The notes: generated by a model not told the origin, from the sequence alone. A stretch of 64,000 nt of DNA from Gimesia benthica (GCF_009720525.1 NZ_CP043930.1:4000501-4064500), one strand, 5' to 3'; shown: positions 25,197 through 33,914, counted from the stretch's first letter. Program-made: numbers and translations.

Positions 25197-25594
25197 AGAA
25201 TGGTCTATTGTGGATACTCATCAAATTTCCATTCACCACCGTCTGGCATCTCCCAAAAAGCTGGATCATCCAGTATCCCATATTTAGGGTTTTTTATATT
25301 TGACAGGCGAGCAATGGTGGTATTCAGTTTCTGTGTTAGTTCTATAAATCCACGATATTTAAGGGGTATTTCAGACTCTAATTGCTCATCAGTTAACCAA
25401 TACTCAGATATTAGGTGAGCATCTCTAGTACCATGTGCTTTTATAGGATAATCAGTTTCTATTTCATATATATGATATACACCTTCACTACTAGGAATCC
25501 CTGCTAGACATTGCCAGACTTTAGGGGCTAAACAAATAGATAAAGCAACAAACATTCTGTAAATTTCCGGGGCCTTCGGTCTCTGTGATCAGCA

Positions 25595-26749
25595 TTAAAT
25601 TGTCAGGTATCTCATGCCGGTTTCCCAGTCGTCGCTGAGTTCCACCAGGACCGCGGTCACCAGCCTCAGCAACGACTCCTCATTGGGAAACAGTCCCGCT
25701 ACGCGGGTACGCCGTTTTAATTCCTTATTCTGCCGTTCGAGCATGTTTGTGGTTCGCATCCGCTTGCGATGACCGGCAGGGATGGTAAATACGGTCAGTC
25801 CTTCCAGGATGTTTTCTTCCGCCCAACTCGCCAGTTTCGGAGCTGTTTTTTCATGAGTGGAAACGAACCGTTTCAGTTCATTCAGCGCATCATCCAGGTC
25901 TCTGGCATTAAAGATATTGCGTAATTCATCGCTCACCTGTTTGCGCAAATGAACCTTGGGAACGTATTGCATCGCGTTTTGCATCAAATGAAACTGGCAA
26001 CGCTGCCAGGGCGTGCCAGCGAGCATGTTCTGTCGTGCCGCTTTCAGGCCTTCGTGTGCATCACTGACGATCAGCTTCACGCCATGCAGTCCGCGCTGGT
26101 TGAGTGAACCCAGGAATTCACGCCAATGGACTTCGGCTTCGGAGAGCGACACAGACACTCCGAGTACGCTCCGATGACCGCTGGCCAGGACGCCGATCGC
26201 AATCAGCACGGCACAGTCCCGCACGCTGCCTTCCACGCGAACTTTTTCATAGCGGGCGTCGAGGATCAGGTATTCCACCTGCCCCAGCGGTCGATTACGC
26301 CACGTTTCCAGCTCTTCGTCGAGCAGTTTCGCTGCCCGACTGACCTGTGTACTGGTGACATCAAATCCACAGAGTTCGGTGGTGATTTTGGCGACCTTAC
26401 GGGTAGAGACGCCTTGAACATACATTTCAGCGATTGCCAGCTTCAGTGCGCGTTCACTCCGTTCGCCGCGTTCCAGTGCAGAGGGATAAAAGTCGCCATC
26501 GCGTGTCTGGGGCACTTGCAGTTCCAGCTTTCCGAGGCGACTTTGAAATGATTTTGGCTTGAAACCGTTGGCATAAGAACGGCGTGTTACGCTGCGTTGA
26601 TACGGTTCGGCACCGAGGTATTCGGAACGTTCCAGCTTCATCGCTTCGTTGAACAGGATCTGGAGTGCTTGCGACATTTCATCGAATCCATGATCGGCCA
26701 GGAGCTGGACAGCGTCGAGAATGTTGTTAGATTGTTGTTGGTGGGCCAT
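25595..26749 (-). CDS. IS256-family (Mutator-type) transposase
   Basis: 384 residues, full length. The N-terminal zone SEYLGAEPYQRSV then RSYANGFKPKSF is typical. The DDE triad is D in LILDARYEKVR, D in LIVSDAHEGLK and E in NMLERQNKELKRRTR. The Y/C-rich CQFHLMQNA motif of the family is also present. It moves the element by a copy-out or cut mechanism with 8-9 bp duplications. The frame is intact. Confidence 0.94.
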   Translation of the reverse strand: MAHQQQSNNILDAVQLLADHGFDEMSQALQILFNEAMKLERSEYLGAEPYQRSVTRRSYANGFKPKSFQSRLGKLELQVPQTRDGDFYPSALERGERSERALKLAIAEMYVQGVSTRKVAKITTELCGFDVTSTQVSRAAKLLDEELETWRNRPLGQVEYLILDARYEKVRVEGSVRDCAVLIAIGVLASGHRSVLGVSVSLSEAEVHWREFLGSLNQRGLHGVKLIVSDAHEGLKAARQNMLAGTPWQRCQFHLMQNAMQYVPKVHLRKQVSDELRNIFNARDLDDALNELKRFVSTHEKTAPKLASWAEENILEGLTVFTIPAGHRKRMRTTNMLERQNKELKRRTRVAGLFPNEESLLRLVTAVLVELSDDWETGMRYLTI

Positions 26750-26819
26750 GGTTGGAGTTCCTTTTCTGTTGTGGAAAACATTAAAAAGAAACCGATCTGG
26801 CCCACCCTTTCAAGGGCTC

Positions 26820-26874
26820 GCCGGAGTGGTGCTTGTTATTTTCGCTACGCTCAAATAACAAGCACCACTCCGGC
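26820..26874. repeat. perfect 22-bp inverted repeat inside the IS256 right end
   Basis: 26820-26841 and 26853-26874 are exact reverse complements (GCCGGAGTGGTGCTTGTTATTT), loop 11 bases. It lies between the right terminus and the transposase start, upstream of the gene. It could be a terminator that blocks outside transcription from entering the transposase gene, or a separate small palindromic element that hitchhiked. Confidence 0.85.
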
Positions 26875-27108
26875 ACACAGGTAATTTACAGAAGAGATGT
26901 TACAGTAACAACAAATACGTGGTATTTCTGGTTCCTGATAAGCCTTTGTTTCTGGATCTGGTACTCTAGGAACTATTACACCTTCTCTCCAAGATGAACT
27001 CTTAGCAATAGCTTTGAGATGTGGAATAGAAGACAAGTGATACCAGAATTTTGACATAATTTTCCTCAAATCGATCTAGTGTTAAAAAGTTCTACTTTTG
27101 CTTTTCCA

Positions 27109-27789
27109 TTAATAGGAATATTGACACCACCTAAGCAGATGATGCATGCCGGCGGCAGCGACGGTGATGGCGCGTTTGGCGTATTCCTGTCCTTTCACAT
27201 CGCTGTAGTCGATGTCGTAATGGCCGTGTTCTTCAAGGGCATTTTCCCAGCTGAACTCGACCGGTTCGATGGGCAGTGTTCCCGTATAAAAGCCAACCGC
27301 TTCGGCCAGTGTGCCGACCGCGTAGACATCCAGACCATCGACGACCGCTGCTTCATCGGCATTCTCGACAGGGACGAGCAGTCCCTGCTTTCCCTGCTCA
27401 CGGGCGGAGAGTGCCATCGACAGAGCACCCCGAATGGGGCGAATTGTACCATCCAGCGCCAGTTCTCCCACGGCGGCGTAGTCTTCGAATCGGTCTGAAG
27501 AGAGTTGTCCGCTGGCAGTTAACAATCCGAGGGCGATCGGTAAATCAAAGGAAGCGGCGTCTTTGGGGAGGTCGGCCGGGGAGAGGTTGATCACAATCCG
27601 GTCGATCGGACGATTGTATCCGCTGTTGACCAGAGCCCGTTCGATCCGGTGGGTGCTCTCTTTGACGGCTGCTTCCGCCAGCCCGACCAGAATGGTCTTG
27701 GGCAGCGCGCCGGGCGAGATATCGACTTCGACTTCCACCGGTCTGGCATCGATGCCAAACAGGGAATAGGTATAAAGCTTGGCCAGCAT
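27109..27789 (-). pseudogene. comM: ComM/YifB magnesium-chelatase-like protein, truncated at the N-terminal domain
   Basis: 226 residues cover the N-terminal ChlI domain: MLAKLYTYSLFGIDARPVEV, then NLSPADLPKDAASFDLPIAL, LGELALDGTIRPIRG-type strand and DVKGQEYAKRAITVAAAG. A full YifB has about 510 residues, with Walker A a few residues after this point. Here the match ends at HHLL and is replaced by an unrelated tail RWCQYSY and a stop (about 27134). The AAA+ half is missing. ComM helps branch migration during transformation. The break marks the right edge of the AT-rich island. Whether the other half survives elsewhere is unknown. Confidence 0.8.
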
Positions 27790-28176
27790 ATACGGTCTCT
27801 GTCATCAACGGGAATTACGTTTATTATGTCCAGTGTTCAATTGATTCAGGCTATGCTACCGGAAAACGGAACACCAGTCCATATATTCGCTGCTTTTTAA
27901 ACAATCTAATCTGATGGATATTGCAAACACAGCAATGATTACGAACAGTGTGTAGTAATCTGAGTAAACATCACTCTTAAAGAGGTATTCAGTTTTTCTT
28001 AATTAAAAATGGTTGTCGGGAAGTAAAACAAATTTGACTTCTTCAGAAACCTGACGATAATGAATTTAGTGCTAGTTGCACGAATGCACTCCGGGAGGAG
28101 TGTAGAAACATTTTACTGATCCCTAATCGGGTTCAAATTCTAAACTCTCCTGATTGGAGAAGAGAGGATTCCTACA
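27790..28176. other. intergenic gap
   Basis: 387 bases without an apparent gene. Two small hairpins are seen: CACTCC / GGAGTG near 28088 and TCTCC / GGAGA near 28144. The start of the comM remnant points away to the left. A promoter for the next gene probably lies here but is not clear. Confidence 0.4.
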
Positions 28177-28575
28177 ATGGAACCTATTGATTTGCGCGCG
28201 CTTTCTGCGCCCCTCGAAGCATTACGCCCACGTTTAGAAGAGGCATATCAACATCTTGATAAGAAATGGTGTGAGATCAGCGAGTGCCTTAAGTCACTAC
28301 CAATTCCGGGTAATGTGTCGGTTATTATTCCAAGTGATGACCACCATCCCGAAGACTACCTGACCCTCGAATGGGGAAAATTTAAGGGCAAAAAACGGAT
28401 TTATTTCTCCTATCACAATTTCAATCCAAGCCCTTACGGAGACTATGAGGTAACGACCATTCCTTATGAGGAGTGGAGCGGTGAGCAGCGAATAGCAATG
28501 TTAGAACATGTTCCAAGTCTGTTTGCCGCTGCTGCTGAGGAAACAGAAAAATTCATCAAACGCGCCCATAGATAG
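28177..28575 (+). CDS. hypothetical protein, 132 residues
   Basis: GAGAGGA precedes the ATG at the right distance. The N-terminus is helical (ALSAPLEALRPRLEEAYQHL), followed by strands VSVIIPSDDHHPEDYLTLEW and YFSYHNFNPSPYGDYEVTTI, then a helical end. No signal peptide. A small alpha/beta protein of unknown role, in the style of an immunity protein. The gene is followed by a small membrane protein gene 12 bases downstream, then a terminator, so the two form an operon. Confidence 0.6.
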   Translation: MEPIDLRALSAPLEALRPRLEEAYQHLDKKWCEISECLKSLPIPGNVSVIIPSDDHHPEDYLTLEWGKFKGKKRIYFSYHNFNPSPYGDYEVTTIPYEEWSGEQRIAMLEHVPSLFAAAAEETEKFIKRAHR

Positions 28576-28587
28576 GAGACCCCCAGT

Positions 28588-28803
28588 ATGAGTTCTCCTA
28601 AATTCCCATCATGGGTTGCGTCATTTGTCTGCGTTGCTCCATATTTAATATTGTTGATTTATGTGGCATCCACATTTTTTGGTGTGGAATTAGCTAGTGC
28701 GAATATGTTCTGCTTGATATTGCTTTGCAGACAAATCTCTGCGGGAGTATTAAATGTTCCACCTTTGCTGGTAATTATTCGCAGACCTAAAACGAGCGAA
28801 TAG
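28588..28803 (+). CDS. hypothetical membrane protein, 71 residues
   Basis: Two hydrophobic segments (about 9-30 and 35-55), no recognised family. It starts 12 bases after the previous gene and a terminator follows its stop by five bases. Confidence 0.55.
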   Translation: MSSPKFPSWVASFVCVAPYLILLIYVASTFFGVELASANMFCLILLCRQISAGVLNVPPLLVIIRRPKTSE

Positions 28804-28808
28804 TGTTG

Positions 28809-28850
28809 AACCCGGTCCTTATTTCCTGTGACGATTGGGACCGGGTTTTA
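28809..28850 (+). terminator. rho-independent terminator
   Basis: Stem AACCCGGTCC / GGACCGGGTT (10 perfect pairs), with TTTTA at the end. It closes the 28177-28803 operon. Confidence 0.85.
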
Positions 28851-29180
28851 TTAGTGTAGTCTTCACTCCCTTCCAAATGAATAGTATTTCCAGCCTAGTA
28901 AGGGGGAGTGAGTTTAGTTTCTGCTGAGTATATTTGGTGCTCCTGAGTTAGTGTCTATGTGTATATATTCGCAGGCTGGTATGCGACTGATTTCGGGTTA
29001 AAAAACGGGTCAAAACCGGAGGATTTCGGTAAAGCGTCTCTGATTTTCAGTGGAATGGCTTTTTTTCATCCGATACTTTGACTAGAATACCCGACCCGTT
29101 ACGAAAGAGATTCTGCAGACCTCATCAGTAATTGTGTGGTCTTAATTCATATAATTTGAAGACCATCGAAGGATAATGTC
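28851..29180. other. intergenic gap upstream of the small basic gene
   Basis: 330 bases. Candidate promoter element TTTGACT near 29078 and a C/G-rich ACCCGACCCG run near 29090. No open frame longer than a few dozen codons with a start. Likely promoter region for the 32-residue gene. Confidence 0.35.
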
Positions 29181-29279
29181 ATGGCTAAAACACAGCGTAA
29201 ACTGAAAAAAGCAAACCACGGTCGCCGTCCTGCCAGTGCCAAAGCACGCAAGGCGAAACGGAAGCACATCAAGTTCTAA
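29181..29279 (+). CDS. 32-residue very basic protein
   Basis: The frame MAKTQRKLKKANHGRRPASA then KARKAKRKHIKF has 16 Lys/Arg in 32 residues, with GAAGGATAA ahead of the ATG and its own terminator 40 bases downstream. I recall near-identical small proteins in other planctomycetes. They look like small ribosomal or RNA-binding proteins (compare THX or Sra type), but no function is known to me. It is too short to appear in most gene calls, so it is easy to miss. Confidence 0.8.
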   Translation: MAKTQRKLKKANHGRRPASAKARKAKRKHIKF

Positions 29280-29320
29280 GTTGATGTCGCAGCGTTAGTT
29301 GCGGACCCGAGAAACATGAA

Positions 29321-29354
29321 AACCTCGTCCGGGATGTTCGGATGAGGTTTTTTT
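29321..29354 (+). terminator. rho-independent terminator
   Basis: Stem AACCTCGTCCG / CGGATGAGGTT with one mismatch, followed by seven T. It closes the 32-residue gene; the sigma-factor gene ends on the other strand 18 bases on. Confidence 0.8.
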
Positions 29355-29371
29355 GCTGCGCCCAGCGAGAT

Positions 29372-30016
29372 TCAATTCAGCCCCAGACCCTGCAGGTCGG
29401 CATCGAGAATCTGGGCGGTTTTGATGGCATCCTTCAGCTTGCCGACCACAAAATGCTTATGATTGGCAACCGCCTGCTCGGTAATCTGCAGCGTGGCAGC
29501 GACTTCTTTATTCGCTCTGCCCGAGACGAACAACTGCTCCATGCACTCCAGTCGCTCGAATTCGCCATTCTGGATCCAGCACTGAATCAGATCTGACAGG
29601 CTTTCACAGATGACCTGCTCCTCTTTGCTTTTACGCTCTTTGCTCCGTGCCAGACTGGAAGCCACACGGGTCCGTCCTGCCGGTTCCCGGTAGCTTTCCC
29701 GCTCACCGTTTTCGTGGGGGAACAGGGGGATCGTCGGGCGTCGTCCCTGTTTTCGCAGCAGGTCTGTCAGCTTATGCGAGGCGATGGCGAACAGAAACGA
29801 TTCCAGTGGCGTATTCGCATCGTAGTTAGGAATGCTGATCAGAAAGCCCATGAAGGTTTCCTGGACGACATCTTCGCTGCTGGCACGATTCCGCAGGCGT
29901 CTGTCGACAAATGCCAGCAGCCGACCTTCAAAACGCGCGATCAGCTCGGCCCAGGCGCCAGAGTCGCCTTGTCTGATTTGTGACACGAGGAGTTGATCGG
30001 CTTCGTCAATCGGCAT
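29372..30016 (-). CDS. ECF-type RNA polymerase sigma factor
   Basis: 214 residues. Region 2 is at about 25-90 (ARFEGRLLAFVDRRLRNRAS, SEDVVQETFMGFL, then SFLFAIASHKLTDLLRKQGRR). Region 4 is at about 150-200 (ECMEQLFVSGRANKEVAATL, then QITEQAVANHKHFVVGKL). The linker is basic and charged. ECF factors redirect RNA polymerase to stress promoters. There is no anti-sigma gene, but a Ser/Thr kinase gene lies two genes upstream in the same direction, which fits kinase-linked ECF groups described for planctomycetes. Confidence 0.9.
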   Translation of the reverse strand: MPIDEADQLLVSQIRQGDSGAWAELIARFEGRLLAFVDRRLRNRASSEDVVQETFMGFLISIPNYDANTPLESFLFAIASHKLTDLLRKQGRRPTIPLFPHENGERESYREPAGRTRVASSLARSKERKSKEEQVICESLSDLIQCWIQNGEFERLECMEQLFVSGRANKEVAATLQITEQAVANHKHFVVGKLKDAIKTAQILDADLQGLGLN

Positions 30017-30073
30017 GAGAGCTTCGTCGGTTTCCGCAGGAATGAAGAGAGTTCAGTCAGCCTGGATTGTAGC

Positions 30074-30871
30074 CTATTGATGCGAGGCTCTCAAATACAC
30101 GGTCGTTCCCAGGCAGAGCAGCGTCACAAATGCGAATGCGCCCCCCAGCCAGATCACCCGTTGATTTCCCGCCTGCAGCTTCCATTTCGTATAAAACGTC
30201 TGCTTCACAGAGGGGGAGAGTTCGACTTCCACATAAGCACGGTACATATCCTGCTTAAATGATTCACCGGATTTCAAGACATCACCAAAGTCATGCTCAA
30301 TCGTCTGGTAATAGCTCCGCCGCATGGCGACCTGTCTGACCAGTTCCGGGCTGAGCGTTCTGGCATCCGACGAGTACTGTGGATGCTCAGCGCTAAGTGT
30401 TTCTTCGAATTTCACACGTGCTCTTCCCAGTGCATCCTGAAATGCTTCGGCCGGAGTGGCAAACAGTCCTGATTGAAAAACCTGCTTCATGCCTCCTGAA
30501 CCTTCCTGACTGGAACTGATCCACTCGGGCAGCGGTTCCGCTTTCTTAGGCTGGTCAGCCTTGGGGGCGTCATGCGGCTTTGGTGCAACTAAAGGCAGTT
30601 CGGGCAGCGGAATCGATGACTCCTCTACCAGTGTATCAGGTGCTTTGACGGCAACTGCTGTTGTCCCCTGTACCACAGTCGCTTGTGAATTACTTTCCAT
30701 GCTGACGTAAGACACGGCCAGCACAGCGGGAATAAATGCCACGAGGCAAACGCCCACAATCGCAAGGAAACGGGCTTTGTATTTCACCATCAGGAAACTC
30801 AGAACTGCAACGATTACGGCAATGGAAATCAGAGCCATAAAACTCATGGATACACTGTCTTGGGGACTCAT
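30074..30871 (-). CDS. hypothetical membrane protein, overlapping the kinase gene
   Basis: 265 residues with two N-terminal membrane segments (about 9-27, 33-54), a Pro/Lys/Glu-rich linker (about 85-120), a soluble region and a C-terminal membrane segment (about 235-258, VIWLGGAFAFVTLLCLGTTVYL). The start overlaps the kinase stop by ATGA, so it is translated with it. It may be a partner or substrate of the kinase. No family is recognised. Confidence 0.7.
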   Translation of the reverse strand: MSPQDSVSMSFMALISIAVIVAVLSFLMVKYKARFLAIVGVCLVAFIPAVLAVSYVSMESNSQATVVQGTTAVAVKAPDTLVEESSIPLPELPLVAPKPHDAPKADQPKKAEPLPEWISSSQEGSGGMKQVFQSGLFATPAEAFQDALGRARVKFEETLSAEHPQYSSDARTLSPELVRQVAMRRSYYQTIEHDFGDVLKSGESFKQDMYRAYVEVELSPSVKQTFYTKWKLQAGNQRVIWLGGAFAFVTLLCLGTTVYLRASHQ

Positions 30872-32868
30872 GCCTGTACCTCCTGCATTTCAATCGCTCG
30901 CTCATCGGGATGGATCCAGGAAGCAGACAACTGGACGACACTGGAAATAATCGCGGCCCAGGTCAGACCCATTACAACCGGGAAGGCCCAGATGGCTGTG
31001 ATGACGTAAGCCACGAAAACCGTCAGCAGGACAGAACGGACTCTGAATTTTCGCGGGCGGAAGGCATCAGCGTGCCACCACCAGCGACGGAAACAGAACA
31101 GCAACCCGAAGAACACGACGTAGGAAATCAACGTAGGTTGTCCATTCGGCAGCACCAGGGAATAAGGTCCAATCACGTTGAACAGGGGTTTTAATCCCAG
31201 ATACATTCCTCGAGAATCGGGCAGGTCGGTCAGTAACAGTTCGGTCTGCAACAGATAGATCAGTGAGCCGACGACGACGCCCGCACCCAGCCAGATAATC
31301 CGACGCGTACTCTGATCGAACGACTTACCTTCCGTGAGCTTGGCTACCAGTAACGCACCCCAGGCAGCGATCAATGTGCCGAAAGTAAGCAGTCCAAAGG
31401 GGGCCAGATCGGTGCCGCTCCAGAAACCGTTGGCGATACGTCCATCGGTGAAGCAGACCACGCCGGCCGCGATGACCAGTGTGCAGACGACTGCTTTGAC
31501 GATGGAATTGCAGATATCGTATGTTCGAGCGCGCCGGGACACAGAACGGGGCGTCAGCGGCGTCAGGTTTCTGGAAAAACGCGGTTTACGACGGTGCTGT
31601 TCGCGGACCCGACAGCGTTCTGCTTCTGCCTTCTGCTGTTCCCGCTCGCGGATGATCTGTGTCTCCTGCAGAACCTGTTCGCGATAAGCTTGGGCTTCGG
31701 CCTGATTCTGCTGTGCGGGCTGTTTATCCCAGAGATCGCTGATCGGAGGAGGACCTTTCACGATGGCGCTAAACAGTCCGGAGAAGAGCATTCGACTTGA
31801 ACCCGCGGTGAGCAGAAGTCCGCCACAAAAAGCACAGATCAAAATTCCCGACGCGAAGAGCGGCGCACCGGCGAAAACCCCCACCACGGCCATGAGCAGT
31901 CCAAAAGCGAGCATCACGATCAGCAGAATGGCCGGCAGTAACAGCAGGCTGTATGCCCAGTGTTTGTCTGATTGCGCTATGTTAGAATCCGTGCCTCTGG
32001 AAGGCTGCCCATTGACTGCTTCGTATTCGAAAGAGTCATTGGGAATTTCCGTAACAGTGTCGCGTTGGAACAGAGCCCGCTCGAATTCGCGTTTGAATTG
32101 TTTGATGTCAGAAATTCGCTGCTGTGGATCTTTTTCCAGAGCCCGTCCCACAACGGCTCTCAGGTGAGCCGGCAGACGACTGAGGTCCGGCTTCTCAGAG
32201 AGATGTTTCATCAGAATCTCTGCCGTCGATTCCCCGTCGAAGGGAACGACGCCGGTCACCATCTCGTAAACCAGGACACCGGCCGCATAGACATCGACTT
32301 CCTTGCCGTAACGCCCTCGTGCGACTTCAGGCGCCATGTAGTGTACTGTGCCCACGCTCTGCGTATTTGCACTGCGGCGACTGTGGGTAATAAACTTGGA
32401 CAGACCCACGTCACCGACTTTGATGATCTCGCCATCTCGAAAAACGTTGGATGGTTTCAAATCCCGGTGTACGAGACCGCGGCTGTGTAGATACGACAGG
32501 CCTTCAGAAATTCCGGAGAGCCAGTACCGGACCTGCTCCATCGGCATCCCGTCGGGATACTGTTGCAGTGCCTTGTCCAGTCCCTGGCCCGAGACGTACT
32601 CCATCACCACCCAGTGATCGCCGTCCCGGTCCGTTTTGACATCAAAGATGGTGACCAGGTTGGGATGTTTGAGATTCAGGCACTGTGTGACTCCCCGCAG
32701 TTCGACGTCCATGTTCTGCTGCAGCAGTTTTAAGGCGACCTCTTTACCGGAATCGGTCAGGGCGTAGTACACCTCACCAAATCCGCCCCGATCGATGGCG
32801 CGTTTGATCGTAAATCCTTCAAGAGGCTTTGATTCTGGTGCGAAGGTGAATTTCATGGCCGCTTCCAT
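30868..32868 (-). CDS. membrane Ser/Thr protein kinase (DVG variant)
   Basis: 666 residues from ATG at 32868; ATG at 32856 (MKFTFAPE) is an alternative. The kinase domain is at 20-270: glycine loop DRGGFGEVY (26-34), K47 in VALKLL, HRDLKPSN (134-141), DVG at 153-155 in place of DFG, and MAPE (178-181). After it come about seven membrane segments in pairs (about 300-350 and 450-650) around a charged coiled region (about 390-430). It phosphorylates proteins. DVG is a known variation and does not by itself mean inactivity. Operon with the 265-residue membrane protein and, likely, the ECF sigma gene. Confidence 0.92.
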   Translation of the reverse strand: MEAAMKFTFAPESKPLEGFTIKRAIDRGGFGEVYYALTDSGKEVALKLLQQNMDVELRGVTQCLNLKHPNLVTIFDVKTDRDGDHWVVMEYVSGQGLDKALQQYPDGMPMEQVRYWLSGISEGLSYLHSRGLVHRDLKPSNVFRDGEIIKVGDVGLSKFITHSRRSANTQSVGTVHYMAPEVARGRYGKEVDVYAAGVLVYEMVTGVVPFDGESTAEILMKHLSEKPDLSRLPAHLRAVVGRALEKDPQQRISDIKQFKREFERALFQRDTVTEIPNDSFEYEAVNGQPSRGTDSNIAQSDKHWAYSLLLLPAILLIVMLAFGLLMAVVGVFAGAPLFASGILICAFCGGLLLTAGSSRMLFSGLFSAIVKGPPPISDLWDKQPAQQNQAEAQAYREQVLQETQIIREREQQKAEAERCRVREQHRRKPRFSRNLTPLTPRSVSRRARTYDICNSIVKAVVCTLVIAAGVVCFTDGRIANGFWSGTDLAPFGLLTFGTLIAAWGALLVAKLTEGKSFDQSTRRIIWLGAGVVVGSLIYLLQTELLLTDLPDSRGMYLGLKPLFNVIGPYSLVLPNGQPTLISYVVFFGLLFCFRRWWWHADAFRPRKFRVRSVLLTVFVAYVITAIWAFPVVMGLTWAAIISSVVQLSASWIHPDERAIEMQEVQA

Positions 32869-32964
32869 CCGTTAAACAACGTTGTTGTCGTACGGTACTG
32901 TTTCTAGTGACTCTGTTTGAATAACGTTCACAGAGTCATTCTGGTTCATAGTTTTTCGTAAGTT

Positions 32965-33204
32965 TTACTGCCCCGTCTGCTTAATTCGTTCCGGTCGACG
33001 CACAATGTAGTACAGCAAGGCTCCCAGTGCCTGCAGGAGAATAATCACAACGGCCCAGATAATTTTATCATTTCCCTCTGAGGGTTCGTATTTCAGGCAG
33101 TCAATCAGCATCCAGATCCAGAACACAAAATAAAGGACCGTAAAGGCCAGTGAGAATAAAAATAGAATGAGACTTATGATTGAGAACATGATGCCGATTT
33201 CCAT
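32965..33204 (-). CDS. PLDc_N-type small membrane protein
   Basis: 79 residues. Two membrane segments enclose the WIWMLIDCLKYEPSEGNDKI zone, then IIWAVVIILLQALGALLYYI and VRRPER. This W..DC..RP. pattern is that of the phospholipase-D N-terminal-like domain found as a lone protein. Its role is not established. It is between the FHA gene and the kinase gene, in the same direction. Confidence 0.8.
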   Translation of the reverse strand: MEIGIMFSIISLILFLFSLAFTVLYFVFWIWMLIDCLKYEPSEGNDKIIWAVVIILLQALGALLYYIVRRPERIKQTGQ

Positions 33205-33245
33205 AGTACAAACTGTGTTGTTACGCGAGACAACCCCGAAGCAGA

Positions 33246-33914
33246 TTAAACAATAACCTCCCAGCGAAAGCGAAGTTCAGGACCACTCACCAGGCAACCC
33301 GGGGTTAAAACGGCTCCCTGTGAGGCAGGCTTTTCATTCACATAGATCTCCTGTCGCGAACGACAGAGGACCTGGTCTCCCTGGCGGTAAATCACGACAG
33401 ATCCCGGCCAGTTCTTACAGACAATATGATTTTCTCCGGTAGCGCCCAGCAGGCAGTTGTCGGCCATCAGTACGATTCCATCCAGCCGTTGCTGAGGCTG
33501 ATGGAAACTGGTGAACTCCAGACAGGCAGATGTGCTGAGTGCGGTTGGCTGGGTAAATGACAGGATGGTGTCCTGGTTCAGTTTAAGCGTCGCCCGGTCC
33601 GACAGCAAGACTCGATCATTGACGGGTCGTTCCTGGCAGAGCACTGGGGCATGGGCTTCCAGATAGTAACTTTCTCCGGAACGGGTAATCGTTGCGTGGT
33701 GTCGCGACAGGTTCGACAGTAAGGCCAGATCAGCCCATTCAGAACGTAGTGGGCTGCTGGAACCTGGTTTCCCCGGGCCCCCGATTCGCAGGGTCTCCTG
33801 CAGATAAACCAGCCAGGTGCCGACTCCGTCAATCCACAGCAGGTAATTCGTACCCGCATCAGTGGGGGCAGCAGACTGCCGGTCGTCTCTGGATGTGGGA
33901 GAAAAGAAGCCCAA
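33246..33914 (-). CDS. FHA-domain-like protein
   Basis: 222 residues. The FHA core is at about 38-115: LRIGGPGKP, then ALLSNLSRHHATITRSGE (SRHH is the phosphothreonine-binding motif) and NDRVLLSDRATLKLNQD. A second, weaker FHA-like half (VICRSRQEIYVNEKP) follows. FHA domains read phosphothreonine, so this protein is a natural reader for the kinase upstream in the same gene group. No membrane segment. The start MGFFSPTSRD is ATG. Confidence 0.82.
   Translation of the reverse strand: MGFFSPTSRDDRQSAAPTDAGTNYLLWIDGVGTWLVYLQETLRIGGPGKPGSSSPLRSEWADLALLSNLSRHHATITRSGESYYLEAHAPVLCQERPVNDRVLLSDRATLKLNQDTILSFTQPTALSTSACLEFTSFHQPQQRLDGIVLMADNCLLGATGENHIVCKNWPGSVVIYRQGDQVLCRSRQEIYVNEKPASQGAVLTPGCLVSGPELRFRWEVIV

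Larger units (their letters stand above)
25539..26909 (-). mobile_element. IS256-family insertion sequence, 1371 bp
   Basis: The left end starts GATAAAGCAACAAACATTCT (25539) and the right end, read from 26909 on the minus strand, starts GTTACTGTAACATCTCTTCT. The two 30-base ends match at 21 positions, including TTCTGTAAATT. The left start GATAAAG equals that of IS256. An 8-bp duplication AACAAATA flanks it (25531-25538 and 26910-26917), as expected. A Mutator-type transposase and a 22-bp palindrome lie inside. Confidence 0.9.
25205..27057 (-). pseudogene. 157-residue orphan gene split by an IS256-family element
   Basis: The N-terminal part (27057 down to 26918) starts MSKFWYHLSSIPHL and goes to EIPR. 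The C-terminal part (25530 down to 25205) starts with LAPKVWQCLAGIP and ends WKFDEYPQ. Removing the element and one TATTTGTT copy joins CCA CGT ATT TGT TTA GCC CCT, i.e. IPRICLAPKVWQCL, with 474 bases or 157 codons plus stop. I recall a family with WYHISS at the start and PRICVAPTVWQCL in the middle, which is what the repaired gene gives. Function unknown; the fold may be ADP-ribosyltransferase-like but that is a guess. Confidence 0.8.

Noticed and set aside
27079..27498. Long plus-strand frames over the comM remnant
   Set aside because: They are shadows of the ComM frame, which has clear family sequence on the minus strand.
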